64,000 bases of DNA, taken from Maniola hyperantus. Lineage: Eukaryota; Arthropoda; Insecta; Lepidoptera; Nymphalidae. Location: NCBI RefSeq assembly GCF_902806685.2, contig NC_048537.1:13228720-13292719 (forward strand), read 5' to 3'. The notes beneath the pieces are model-generated. The model saw only the letters and a list, made by a program, of their open reading frames with translations. It was not told the DNA's origin and did no database searches. Made by a program: the position numbers and the translations under genes. Below, piece by piece: positions 1 to 11,569 of this stretch (position 1 is the stretch's first letter; every line of letters starts with the position of its first letter).

Positions 1-66
1 GACAGACATGACGAACAGACAGACAACAAAGGGTTCCTTTTTTCCTTTTGAGGAACGGAACCCTAA
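1..66 (+). repeat. End of a 'GGTTCCGTA'-type interspersed repeat
   Basis: The text 'gacagacaacaaaggg' followed by 'gaacggaaccctaaaa' is the 3' end of a repeat seen more fully at 12245-12625, 22370-22770, 47105-47520, 50365-51075 and 56040-56190. Confidence 0.6.
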
Positions 67-82
67 AAATAAAAATACCTAC

Positions 83-3000
83 ATTTGTGCTGCTTGTGCG
101 TAAGTTTTTGAGAACTTTCCAACTGTCAAGAAGTCCTTATCTTTTTCCGCGGCCATTCCATCATGTAAAACTTGCATGGCCGCTCCTAGAATTTTTATAT
201 AGGTAGTTCAATTAGGTACTCATTATTATTGACTAAGTAAGTACCTACCAATTTTAATGAAATCATACGCTAAACATTATACATAGAATCACTCACCTCT
301 TCCTTTTATTGTATCAGCTAAATGAGCCGCACCTTCATTTACAGAGTCTACAACACAAGAAATTAAAATAGTCGGGGTCGGTAGGTACAAATAATATTAA
401 GGCGGAATTTATAAGGAGTTCGTCTAAATGTTTTAAAAGAATTTCCATTGTTGTTTTGTCAAATCTGTTCATTTTTTACTTTAAATTCAAATGATCCGAT
501 TAGTTGCGGTTTTAACTACTTAGTAAGTTAGACTTACCTTTCAGTAAGTCCTGTAACTTTTTCTCAGGTATTACACTATTAATTTTTTCCACCAGTTGCT
601 GTTTTGCCTTTGGATCTTGCGATGGCTTAACTCCAATAGGTGCTTGCATCATTCTGTAGAATATTTAAAACAAGCTTCATCTAGGTATGAATCTCATTGA
701 CATTACATTGAATTATAGATTTTAAAAGAATACTAACTCTTCTCCAGCTTCAGTGTATGTCATTTTATAAATACCATCTTGACCTAATATTTCATCCCCT
801 TTCCGTGCCATTAGATCCGCTATCACCCTACGTTTTTCTGCATTACCTATAGAAGGGTGGAAGAATTACTTGAATACTTGTAGTACCTATATGACTGTAA
901 ATATAAAATTTCTAATGTTAGAAAATTCTTACTCTCTGGGAACGGGGCTGCCAGAAATTTGGCAGATTCATCTACAACACCTGTAAAATAATATATTAGA
1001 ATTAATTAAATACTAGTCCTATTTACAATATTATTACGTCACATTAGGAACTCGTTTACCTGGAATTTGCTTTGCATGCTCAGCTGGTGCTGGTTTCTTT
1101 TCAATTAAGCTCGTAAGTTTTTCTCTTATAGATTCGTAAGCCCCTTTGTCCACCTTTTCAGTAGTTAAACTAACAGCATTTTCAAGCCTAAGCGTTTTAA
1201 ACTATTTTATTACGTTAGTACTACTTTTATCAATGAGCTATAATTTGCGTTAGACTGAATCCGTATAGGAGATCGTAAAGTAAAGGTAACACTTCGGAAA
1301 CTTAAGAGATAGAGGGCATATACAAACTCTGTATTAAGGAGTAAGTAGGTAAGTCTAACGGAAAAAAAAGTACCGTCTAGCACCATCCATATAACTTTGC
1401 TGATATCCTTGTATTAGACCAAGAGGTGCATTGCCTTCTTCCTTCATTATATTTACTAAATGCTGCAAAGCTTCACCTAAAAATATGTTTTTCATTTTTA
1501 GCACTTATAGTGCTTTCTTTAGATTTACTCAAGTTGTACTTTGTAATTTACCTTTTTCATAGCCAAGTTTAGCTAAGTGTTTAGAAGCATCATCCATCGT
1601 TACTGAAATTCAATATTGAGTTTTACATTAAATAACTTTTTAACTCGTATTTATTTACGTAGGTATTCGAAATTACGTTTTTTACTAATCGTAAATAAAA
1701 ATTACCTTTCAAATCGCCAGTTAAGGTCGGTGATAATCTATTACGCACTCCGCGATGCATTTCTGATATAATTTCGTGCTGTAGATTCTCAGCTTTAGGA
1801 TCCGATTCCAGCGGGCCAGAATATTTTAATCTGATAAATAAATTAATTTCTAAAGGTAAAAGAATCAACGAAACAATAGATAATCAACGAAAGATGGTTC
1901 GTTGTTTCAATCTGGAAAGTTGGCCTTCGCCACCGAAGTAATTGCAAGCCGATAATTGAAAGACGTACCTAATGGATGTTCAACGCCGAAATCTATCACT
2001 GACCTACTTGGAAGTGTTAAAATTTAAAATAGTTATAAAGCAATCACTTACACTTCACCGGCATCTGCATAAGTTTGAGCATATGCTTTGTACTTAACAA
2101 GTGGTCTACTTCCCAATGAAGTTAAAACTTCTGCTAAGAAATTCAATGGATATCTTGTACCACCAATGCCACCTGTAAAATTGGCACGGTTACATCTTTT
2201 GTAAGAAAAAATATTAAAATAGCAAAAATATAAGTACATACCTACCTAATATTAACTCACTGGAATGAAAATAACACATGAAAATAATTATACGTTTTAA
2301 TAAGAACTTACTTCTTAAAGCAAATGGTTGTGAGAGATATCTTGATACATCTTGAATTAAAGCTGAAATATAAAATAGTACTTAAGTACTTAAATATTTT
2401 AAAATATCAAGCTAGCCAAGCTGAGCAAAAAAAATAGTGAATCATAACATAATGAATTTATATATTATATATTATATGTTAAATATTTATTATCAGTATA
2501 ACAGTTTATATCGAAACCCAAAGATCGAAACCTTTCATAGACAGTCCCAATGTAGGTGGCGTTTGATTTTGCATGTCTCGAGTTAAATTACTATTTGCTT
2601 CATCTGCGATATCTTTAACTGGCGCAAAGGGCACAAGAACAGGAGCAGCTTCAATTCTAAAAAACTCATCACGTATATTTCTATACTAAATATTATTAAG
2701 TGTAGTAACAAGGAATAAATTGTGTATTAGTTGCTTACTCAGCTGCACCGGTTCCGTAATGCATGTTAAAATTGTCTCTTGTACATAATTCATTATTCGG
2801 TTTACTCTTCATCATCTTCAGTAGAGCTCGTAATGATTTATCTTTAAAAATATATATTTTTATTTTATATTTATTTTATTGCATATTAACTAAGTACGTC
2901 CATAGGTAGGTATTCAAAGTTTTTGACTGCTAAACATTATTGAAGCAAGTAAAAGAAATTATTACCTCTGTCTCTGACAAATGCAGATAAGTAATTTGCG

Positions 3001-5527
3001 CATCTATTTATGACTTCTGAAAAATAATGAACACGTTATTATTAGAAAAGTTTCAAACGCGTTCCTTTTTAAATGATTTTGCATTATAAACTAACCATTC
3101 ATATCGTTTACAAGTGATTTAGGTGTAGCAAGGTCGACAGCTAGATGTAATGCATTGACAAAGATACGAGATGTTTCAGGATCAGGCGTAACCCCACTAA
3201 ATCCGGGCGCTGACTTTAATCTGCGATAAAACAATATTTGAAATTTTCCTCTGTAGATAATAAAATTTTCTTTAGTATTGGAATTCACATTTTTATTTGA
3301 GGTTACTCTTTTATTTCTTTTCATCATAATCAGCTTCTAAATCTAGCTTCATGAACCTCAATGAACTAATAAAATACTTTATTCAATTATGTAGCTTACA
3401 CATAAGCAGTAGCAAATTTTGAAGCAACTGGAGGATACTGTGGCGTGAATGGATCTGCCCCAAGTTTATCTAATTCCTTTATCAGCAGATCAAAAGCCGG
3501 ACCACGTTCAACTACAAATAACATCAAACTTCTAAGCTTTGTCTCAAAAGACTGCTTTCAGCACACGCATTTGCACGTGATAGCCACACGATTAATGTTT
3601 ATGGTGTAGAATAATATTGTGTTGATGTGCCAAAGGCGTTAGTATCAAATACCGATGTCATAATACTTACTCTGGTCAATAGCAGCTTGCGATAAATACT
3701 TAGAACTTAAGGCGACGGTATCTGTAAAATTAAATAAAATAATAATTTCATAAACTTTAAAAATTACATAAGCGACAGAGAAAATAATGAGTGGTAGGTT
3801 AAGTACCTATAGTAGGTAATATTATTTAACAGGATTTTGAAACGGAATCTGACCTGCCATTTCCGATTTTAATTCAGCGGGAGTTTGCGTTTGAACCAAA
3901 TTTGTTAGTTTATAATGGATTTCTTGGGATAAATTGGGGTCGTCATGATCGCTATCCAGACCGCTAGCTTTTTCTAATCTATAAAATATAAATGACATCA
4001 AGACATTAAATTCAGTTTTGGGGCTATCTGCATGGATAGCTATAGTAAAATTTTTTGCTGCTCTTGTAAATGTAGACCTTGCTTTCCGAACCAATGGTAG
4101 AGCCATAAGTTGGCCTACATGGTTTTAATTATTTCCAATTTTTCACTTTCAATCAAATATCTTACTGTTTTGCTGCGCTGGCGTAAGTTTTGTTTACTTT
4201 TCCTTTTGTAAACAGCTGTTGGTTGCCTTTAGCATGCATAGCCTTTACTAGCAATTTGAACGCCGGTCCTTTATCTTCTGCAATGATTAGGTAGAAAGTT
4301 AAAGAATTTTATTTATGAAAGGTTTATTTGGTTTTGTTTTCTGAAGTCACCTTAGGTAGGTACTTACTATTAAATTCAGCATTCTGTGCTAGATAATTTG
4401 AGCAGATTTCAATCACATCTAAAACAAAAGAGTTAAATCTTATGCCTATATAAGTACATACGAAAATTATATATCCTACTTAGATATCCTCAAGACGTAG
4501 GTAACTAATCATGCGGTTATTTTCTTGATGTTGTTTAGTTTCATAAATGACGTTGAATGATGAACATCGATGAAACATGAATTTAAAGATGCTTCATTAT
4601 TAGTGCTTCACCAATGTGACCTCTGAATGACAACAAATCTATATAAAATATAGAAGGAAAAGCTAACTGAGTGTCTGACTGACTGACTGATCTATCAACG
4701 CATAGCTTAAACTACTGGACTGATTGGGCCGAACTTTGGCATGCAGATAGCTAGTTATTATGACGTAGGTATCCGCTAAGAAAGGATTTTTGAAAATTCA
4801 AACCCCCTTAGGGGTAAAATTAGGGGGTTCAAATTTGTATAGTCCACGCGGACGAAGTCGCGAGCATAAGGTAGTATATAATAAGCCGTTTAATTTACCA
4901 CGTCAACTTGTTAAACATTACCTTCCATAGAACGAGCTATATGACTTGGTGTATCGGGTTTAGCTGTGGCGTCCAAATCGTTTTTGATCTGATTGGCTAA
5001 TGTTGTGTTATAATCTGTCGCCTCAAAATCTGGCGCTTGTTTTAATCTAGAAAGGTGATTTATTTTATCATCTGCTTCCTCAAGTTTCACTTCACATAAT
5101 TTTAAAAACTTATTAAAGTTATTTCCCATTGTATTAGAATTATTATAATCTGCGGTCAATTAAGTCATCGTAAAATTATTGGAAACTTACTCATCAGCCG
5201 CCTCAGTGTAAGTTTGATTGAATTTCCCATGAGAAATCAACTGCTTATCACCCTTTTTATTCATAGACTCGGTCAAAATCATAAACGCTTCTAACATTTC
5301 ACCTGCCAGTCAATTCAAACGTTAACCATCAACGAAATTTAAATAACTGGTGAAAACCAGGATAAAACATACATGGGTAGTAAAAAATCGGCAAATAAAA
5401 AATATGAAACAAATAAACTTTATAAATGAGATCTACAAATAACACATACATACATTAGGTATTCAAAATTAATATAATTGAAAATAATTAAGAAACATAC
5501 CAGTAAACTTTAAGTACGCCGATTTAG
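83..5527 (-). CDS. Tandem three-exon-module repeat protein, unrecognised family (3' end outside window)
   Basis: Twenty-three exons join in frame. Exons in transcription order: 5527-5501, 5302-5191, 5046-4922, 4418-4368, 4277-4166, 3978-3854, 3721-3671, 3511-3400, 3220-3096, 3016-2966, 2841-2739, 2656-2532, 2362-2312, 2172-2052, 1830-1706, 1602-1552, 1476-1374, 1187-1060, 980-933, 846-738, 653-538, 347-297, 185-83. They cycle as C (about 17 aa, phase 1-1), A (34-40 aa, phase 1-2) and B (38-43 aa, phase 2-1), so each module is phase 1-1 and most are 288 nt (96 aa). C resembles 'EVINRCANYLS'. A resembles 'GPAFKLLVKAM' and ends near 'TYxxAA'. B starts 'LKxAPG', contains 'DP', and ends 'M-x-G'. 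About 708 residues are visible. No signal peptide, membrane segment or catalytic motif was seen; the segments look helical and soluble. The first exon here is not the gene start, and the last (185-83) ends at a donor, so the gene continues leftwards. I do not recognise the family. Confidence 0.75.
4640..4880 (+). repeat. Interspersed repeat, 'CTATCAACGCA' family
   Basis: Starts with a TGAC microsatellite, then 'gatctatcaacgca', 'ggcatgcagatagct' and a tail reading 'cacgcggacgaagtcgcgag'. The same layout recurs at 10690-10945, 54690-54885 and 55865-56035. It lies inside the intron between array exons 5046-4922 and 4418-4368. Confidence 0.6.
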
Positions 5528-6610
5528 CTGCAAAAAATGCACAATGAAGTGAAAAAATTGATTATTGAAAAAAAATAACATGAGACTTAGCAATGCAATT
5601 TTTTCTACACTAAAAGCATAATAAAAAACAAATACGCACGTCCTTTCAGAAGACCACCCTGAAAAAGTATTAACGTCTTTGTAATTTCCATGATAATGAA
5701 ACCAGTAGGTGCACACATCGATTCAACAAGTAAGTAGGTACGGAGGAATCGTCGACCAACGCACATAATCACCGAAATATGTATAAATAATATTGAATTG
5801 AAAATGCAAGACAGAATCCTAACGTTGGTTCTCAATTCCCATTGAACCGGTGTGTACATTTCACATGTGCGATAGTGAACAGAAGCAAATATTGAAGGAT
5901 ATTTAGTGTAAAATAAATTTGCACAAAGGATCACTAAAACGTTAAAACCATCCTTCACTGTCCACTTCAATACAAATGAACACGATAAAAGATGTCTTGA
6001 ATTTTTTTGGAAAATGAAGAATGATTTTAATCTCAGCCCAGAAAATAAAGCGTCTAAATAAATAACATATTACTGAATTGGAAAAGCAAATAATTTTAAA
6101 GCTACTGGAAGTAAATGATAATGTTATTATGGCAGTAAACAATGATAATGAAATGCAATATATATATTTTTGTTGGAAGTACATAGCTACCTTCCCATCT
6201 AAAATTTTATCTTTACTTGATCTACCAAAGGCAAAATTTTCTGGACTTTTTTCTAATAAGGAATAAAAATTTACCTTGGACGTGTTCATTTGCATTTTTA
6301 AAAAAGAGACGGTCTTAATAAATTAAAAGTCCATTAACAATTAAAAATTTTACTATTTTTTTAGCTCCTATATCTAAATCTACGTTCGTTCATTGTTAAA
6401 TTTCGTATTAATTTCAAACATTTGGTCCAATAATTTCAAGTTGGCGCAGTCGGTTCTGGTTTTATTTTAATTTCTGCTAGAACTGTTTCAAAAGCTTTGT
6501 TCGACGATGATTTCTTGGAGTATATTTCGTCCTATTTAGTTTTAATAAATGGTATTAGAATTTTTAAGAGCTTACAAACGTAAAGCCTACAAATTATTAT
6601 TTAAACTTAC
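5528..6610. other. Stretch without a confident exon
   Basis: On the minus strand there are weak similarities to the module exons, such as LKSFF after an AG near 6019 and ILCANLFY near 5925. They lack good splice sites. Open frames up to 121 codons on either strand have no recognisable motif. It may be intron with decayed module copies. Confidence 0.3.
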
Positions 6611-6678
6611 ATCGCCCATCATGTTAAGGAATTCGTCAGCAAAGCCGGCGTCACCTCTCTCATCGGCTCCTATAACAT
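6611..6678 (-). CDS. Candidate linking exon of the repeat gene
   Basis: A 68-nt exon is flanked by a good acceptor (TTGCAG) and donor (GTAAGT). It reads from phase 1 as D-VIGADERGDAGFADEF and ends in phase 0. Its entry phase fits the donor of the exon at 8180-8105, so it could be joined when the terminal exon at 7342-7161 is skipped. The next exon downstream that continues its phase 0 end was not found, so its link to the module array is unproven. Confidence 0.4.
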
Positions 6679-6808
6679 CTGCAACAATAATAATACTTCG
6701 CATTACCACACTTACAATTTCACAACAAGGCTATTTTTATTTATATTGGCTCGTGGTTTGATATCATCAGCCCTTGTGCGATCAGCACAGCTTACCTACT
6801 TAATAATT

Positions 6809-6814
6809 TTTATT
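6809..6814 (-). terminator. Possible polyadenylation signal for the short product
   Basis: An AATAAA on the minus strand lies about 350 bp after the stop at 7161. It would serve a transcript ending after the Thr-Pro-rich exon. Such hexamers are common in AT-rich DNA, so the call is weak. Confidence 0.25.
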
Positions 6815-7160
6815 TTATTTTATAATCAGCAAATAACACTTCGATCTTTAGAAATATGTACTTAATTGACAGTTTCAACTTTGAACCTAGGGCGTCCTCT
6901 CTATCAGTCTATAAATCTTTATGTTTTATCGCTAACTTCTCAGTCTCAATCAGAGATACGACGCTCTATGAAGCCGAAACTACCGATTATGTCTTCCTAA
7001 ACCTCGATGTGTAATATTTGCTGTCGGGTACTGTACTGTATATAGGATGCTATTAAATACGGATGAAATAAGTTGAGTAGGTAACTGTTTGATGATGGTA
7101 ATAATATTTTGTACTCAAGTTCAAATATCTTAAAAGATTACTCGAAGCTGCTCAACTCAC

Positions 7161-10100
7161 CTAATCTTTTTGTAAGGTGGTACTTGAGGGCTTGGGCGTA
7201 TTTGCGGGTGTCTCGGCGGGAGTAGTGCCAGGAGTAGCAGGCGGGGTGTCCGCGGGCGTGCCGGCGGGTGACGGCATAGTTCCCGTCGACGAACTAGCGT
7301 CTACTTCGGCCTTATTCTCGTCAGCAATGCCTTGTTCCACTTCTGCTTGGAACATGTTACCATAGAAAAGCGTACTACCTTCAATCTTGAACATTGCTGT
7401 TGAAAGTCGCCGAAACTCATAACCGATACAAAATTACATCATGACGTGTCCCATGTTCAAAAGCACGAGCTCGTACTCGCTAACTTCGGAAAAACTTGCT
7501 CCATGATTCGAAATTACTGCTTTGGAAAAATTTGAAATCATCGAAACTACGTGAAATCGCAAGACAATTTTATGCATTGCAAATTCGCATCACAAAATTA
7601 AGCTTGGGCCCTTGCGAATAAGTCAAAGCAATGGCTCTAACACCAAGCTGTTAGAATGTGACAATCGCAATCCAGTCCGATTTGTGAGCTATTGGACAAT
7701 TTAGCAAGACACCAAGAGTACCTTCCCAATTCAGTCAATAAGAACGATTAGATTATCGCAATTTGATAATATTAGGATCAAATCACATCGCGGTCAGTGC
7801 AGCTCGGTGTTTCGTCCAGGGGTTTGAATTTGTCAGCAATTGTTCCATCGAATTAATAAAATTAAATTTAATAAATATTATCATTGATTAATTATTTTAG
7901 CAGATACCAAAGAGACTAATAATAAAAACTAAATAAACAATTGGAACAATTGACACAATTTCAAACGTTTCTTACCTTATAGCTCAATGCTTTACAGTGT
8001 GCAATAAACGAAGATTTATCCCGATGAAATTGCTGCCAATTGTTCCCCTTTGATAAAAATCAATCTCAAAAACAATCCACAAAATTTGTTGTGATTCAGC
8101 TTACCGTCGTCCTCATCAAAGTCCATCATCAGCATCCGGTCGTCACTCTCTGCAAGGATTTCATCAATCCAAACTGCTACCTGAAATGAAAAAACCACGA
8201 TTTCAGGGCTACAAGTTTTTTCTTCGGCTTGATCATCACTTTTCAATTTTTATCAGGTGAGATAAAGAATAGCAAATAGTTCTTTCTATTGCGATCACCA
8301 CTATTTCACATTCTCTCGTATATCGAAAACATTGTGATACTATAGCAATACTTTCTTGACTGGAATTAGTGAAGCGTTTTCAGGGTAGGTAGGTATACCA
8401 TAACCAACTAAGTACTCATTAGGATGTTTTTAGTGGTTAGCTAAATACTTACTTTGTCTGACATTTCCATCATAAACTTCGCTTTAGGATGCGTGCAGCA
8501 TCTTGAGGGCGGTCTCATGTTCGCATACCCACAAATATCTTCCAGGATGATATTTGACAAACGCAGCATCCTGAACAAATGTGTAAACAAAATAGATCTA
8601 TTACGAACTAGACGATGCGTTATGCAGCTATGCTGATCATTGCTGTGACTGCCGGATGACGGGATATCGTCTTAATGCGTTGACTGATGTTGCATGACAA
8701 ATGCCTGGATAATTCTCTGCTCCAACAGTGATTCAATTATCATGATTAACCGAGGTGACTGACATACCTTCTCCCATTGTTTAATAGAGCTCTTAAATGT
8801 AGGGCAGCAGGGCTTTCACAAGTCACAACAAAAGATGAATTAAAATATTTAGACGCTTCATTTACGTTGCTTCACCGATGCGTTGTTGGCATGTTACACC
8901 CTCGAGTCTGAAAGAGCACGTAAAACCATCGACCCTGCGCCATATCTCTTCGGTTATCATATGAATTACGGCAAACCGAGACTATGAGAGTGAGAGAATA
9001 AAGAATGCACCTTTGCGCCTCTAGAATATCTCTAGAGTCGCTCGCGCTGTTTAGTCTCCATTCAAATTGACCGCCGCGTGACCGAATCGAACGTTAGTAT
9101 TATATTCGGAGTGTAAGTTAGGTTTAAAAATAGTAGCTCTATAGTAATCTACCCGTCAGACAAAGCGTAGGCTCCAGGTCTGGAGAGCCGCTGTTGGATG
9201 CCTCGAGCAAAAGCAACTGTGGCATTTCGCGCCCATGCAAATCTTTTGTCGCCATACATCGCCAACATGTCCTTTATTTGGTTCACTCCACGTGTGCTGA
9301 AAAACTTTGTCATTAGTTTTTAGTGAGCCGATACCACTTCATTTATAAATTCTAGTAACAAAATAGGTAACTTACGTAGCAACCTTTTTCTTTGTCTTCC
9401 GGAGATTAACAAAGTATTCGTATGCTTGGTCAGGTTTGAAAGGTTCGTCAGCGTCCAACATTGCACGCAACCGAGCAATCTACAAAATGAAATTATTTCG
9501 TATGCTGCCACTTATCCCTACTGCCAGCTGCCTAGCGTGACCGCCAAGAAATACATTTTGACTCTAGAGTAGATAAAAATAATAGAACTAAGTAAGTAAA
9601 TATACAGTAAGACGGGGACAGTTATACCAACAGATTTTTTCAACAGATTTGAATCGATGGAGGCGAGCTAGGGATCTGCGAGTGGTGTAGCTATGGGAAG
9701 TATATGGAGCACACCCAGACTGCGTACCTACTTTAGCTCGCGGCATGACTCATGCATCTTCCTCGTGCAAAGCGCGTCTTTTTATAGGTAAATCTTACAT
9801 ACTCCGCTACACTACCTTAGCTTTGGTGGAAATGAACACATAGTTTCGTAGCTTAACTTTAACCTCGTTCACCTTAGCTACATCGCACATCTCTGGTGGA
9901 AAAGAAACCTTGTCAGTGCCATAACTATAATATACTTATAATATTCTTACGGTTGTAATGCGGTAGGTAGGTAAGTAGTAGGGTTTTTATTATGCTAACC
10001 GTTTCTGCTGGTAAACAGTTTGCACGCTCTCGCCAGAGATAAATAATAGTCCGAGGCGGCGGCTTGGCCATGCGCTCCAAGCGGTCTGTCAGGACCGCAC

Positions 10101-11569
10101 CGTGCCGCCGCAAGCATCTCGCATGCGCTCGCATGGCGCGCTTACTCATCTTCACGTCCGTGGCCTTCGGACCTCTGCAGCCAAAAACCATAAGGATAGC
10201 CAGTAGCCACAAATACCCACGCCAAAATACTATGAGATGCGGTTTTGCGCCTCCCGCTAATTTCAGTCGAAAGTTAGGTATAGTACGCGACAGGTTGAGA
10301 TGGTAATCGGGACATGAGGCGGGGGGCGCCCCGTACACCCGCACGTCACTCATGCTCGCCCGCACCGGGTCAGCGCGAGGGCAGGTGTGCGGGGCGTTTC
10401 CTCCCCGATTGCCATATTTTCGATCTGTCGTGTACTATTAAACGTATTGAGAAGGAGCGGCTCGTAAGCTGCTCAGCTGTGTACATGGTTAATAATTTTT
10501 ATTTAATCTGATATTTTAAGGGGATTTTATAAGTGACCAACTTATATATGACTGTAAGTAGGTATGTATGCCAGACCCACATCAACGGTTCATTTCGCGC
10601 AGCCGCGCCGCGCCGCGCTGCGCAATCCGAATGGCAACTTCAAATTGATCCAGCGACTCATATTTTCGCCAAATTTTAATCTTCTTCTTCTAAATATAAG
10701 TATATAAATACAAACCTACATACATCATACATACATACCAAGATCATAACCCTTCCTTTTGACTTTGCCGTAGTCGGGTAAAAAGGAAAAGGCGTCTGAC
10801 TGATCTATCAACGCACAGCTCAAACTACTGGTCGGATCAGGCTGAAATTTGACATGCAGATAGCTATTATGATGTAGACATCCGTTAACAAAGAATTTTT
10901 GAAATTTGTGTACCTAGTCCACGCGGACGACATCGCGAGAATAAGCTAGTTTATAATAATTAGTACTGATATACCTAGGCCTTGCTGGTTTGGGCGGTTT
11001 CCGCACAGACTTCTTCGGCGTGGATTTGTGTTGTACTCGTAGATCGCGGCCTGCTACTATGGTGTCAGCGACGGACGGCGGGGCTGGCTCTGTCGCGTAC
11101 GGTGGATACGGAGGAAACCCGCCAGGGCGCGCTGTGTCACATGAACAATAAAATTATTGTAATTTCACCCGTTTCAGAGGATGATTTTTGATTAGTTTAC
11201 TCTCCCCCGGTTCAGAGTGTGATTTATTGATTTGTTTACCTTCTCCCGATCCAGAAGCTGATTTATTGATTTGTTTACCTTCCCCAGTAGGTCGATTTCG
11301 TAAAACCTGCATCACAATCTCAATTGTTCTGATTGGCTGAATTTGTGCGATTCTTGTTGCAACAATGCATTGCAGCCAATAGTGAGCGAGCGTCAATCAA
11401 TCAGAGGTGATTGTGATCGTGACATTGTAGCTGTCACTTTACCGCAATCGAGCAACTGGTTCAGAAGCTGATTATTATTGATTAGTTTACCTTCCCCCGG
11501 TTCAGAAGCAGGCATCTCGCTCGGTGCATAATCCGAGGAGTTTCCGGAAGTGGCGCCAGGGTCAGCCAT
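7161..11569 (-). CDS. Unrecognised protein, 378-aa short isoform or upstream gene
   Basis: Nine exons join in frame: 11569-11491, 11131-10975, 10174-10000, 9479-9376, 9296-9153, 8869-8768, 8570-8453, 8180-8105, 7342-7161. The start is the ATG at 11569 (MADPGATSGN). Residues 1-78 are rich in Pro, Ser and Lys and look disordered. Residues 79-137 are basic (SKRAMRAHARCLRRH). Residues 138-318 are probably helical, and the exon at 8869-8768 reads like modules C plus A of the downstream array (NVNEASKYF, then PAALHLRALL). The last exon is a Thr-Pro/Ala linker (TPADTPPATPGTTPAETPAN) ending LQKD-stop. That stop codon directly abuts a GTGAGT donor-like sequence. The acceptor at 8870 has a poor pyrimidine tract and is the least certain junction. 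No signal peptide or known domain was recognised, so function is unknown. The resemblance to the array suggests one family or one gene. Confidence 0.65.
10279..10438. mobile_element. MITE, family M1 (copy 1)
   Basis: About 160 bp with terminal inverted repeats 'TAGTACGCGACAGGT' plus 'CAATCGGG', and a GC-rich centre. It sits in intron 2 of the minus-strand gene, about 100 bp upstream of the acceptor at 10174. Four more copies: 31346-31482, 34678-34757, 48690-48850, 58936-59098. Confidence 0.75.
10690..10945 (+). repeat. Interspersed repeat, 'CTATCAACGCA' family
   Basis: Second copy of the family at 4640-4880, within intron 2 of the minus-strand gene. It has the same central 'gacatgcagatagct' and end 'cacgcggacgacatcgcgag'. 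Confidence 0.6.
11165..11515 (-). repeat. Tandem copies of the exon-1 splice-donor unit
   Basis: A unit of about 40 bp holding the end of coding exon 1 (SEPGEG) and its GTAAAC donor occurs four times. One is the exon itself (donor at 11490); the others lie near 11274, 11235 and 11195. The second unit is split by the repeat at 11290-11462. The extra units are intronic if the first donor is used. Confidence 0.7.
11290..11462 (-). mobile_element. Short nonautonomous element, family M6
   Basis: About 170 bp containing 'TGACAGCTACAATGTCACG', 'CTCGCTCACTATTGGC' and 'CAGCCAATCAGAACAATTG'. A closely similar copy is at 50725-50920 in the opposite orientation and a fragment at 33560-33645. Here it interrupts one of the tandem donor units. 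Confidence 0.7.

Noticed and set aside
5605..6295. Two minus-strand frames of 117 and 121 codons
   Set aside because: They overlap, are hydrophobic by AT-rich composition, and lack splice or motif support.
8768..8908. Use of the stronger acceptor CTCTTTCAG near 8909 for exon 6
   Set aside because: Every reading phase meets a stop before the next donor, unless an extra 55-bp intron is invoked; the acceptor at 8870 keeps the frame and a module-like sequence.
9925..10365. 146-codon minus-strand open frame
   Set aside because: Only 10174-10000 fits as an exon. The N-terminal part translates intron and the M1 element.
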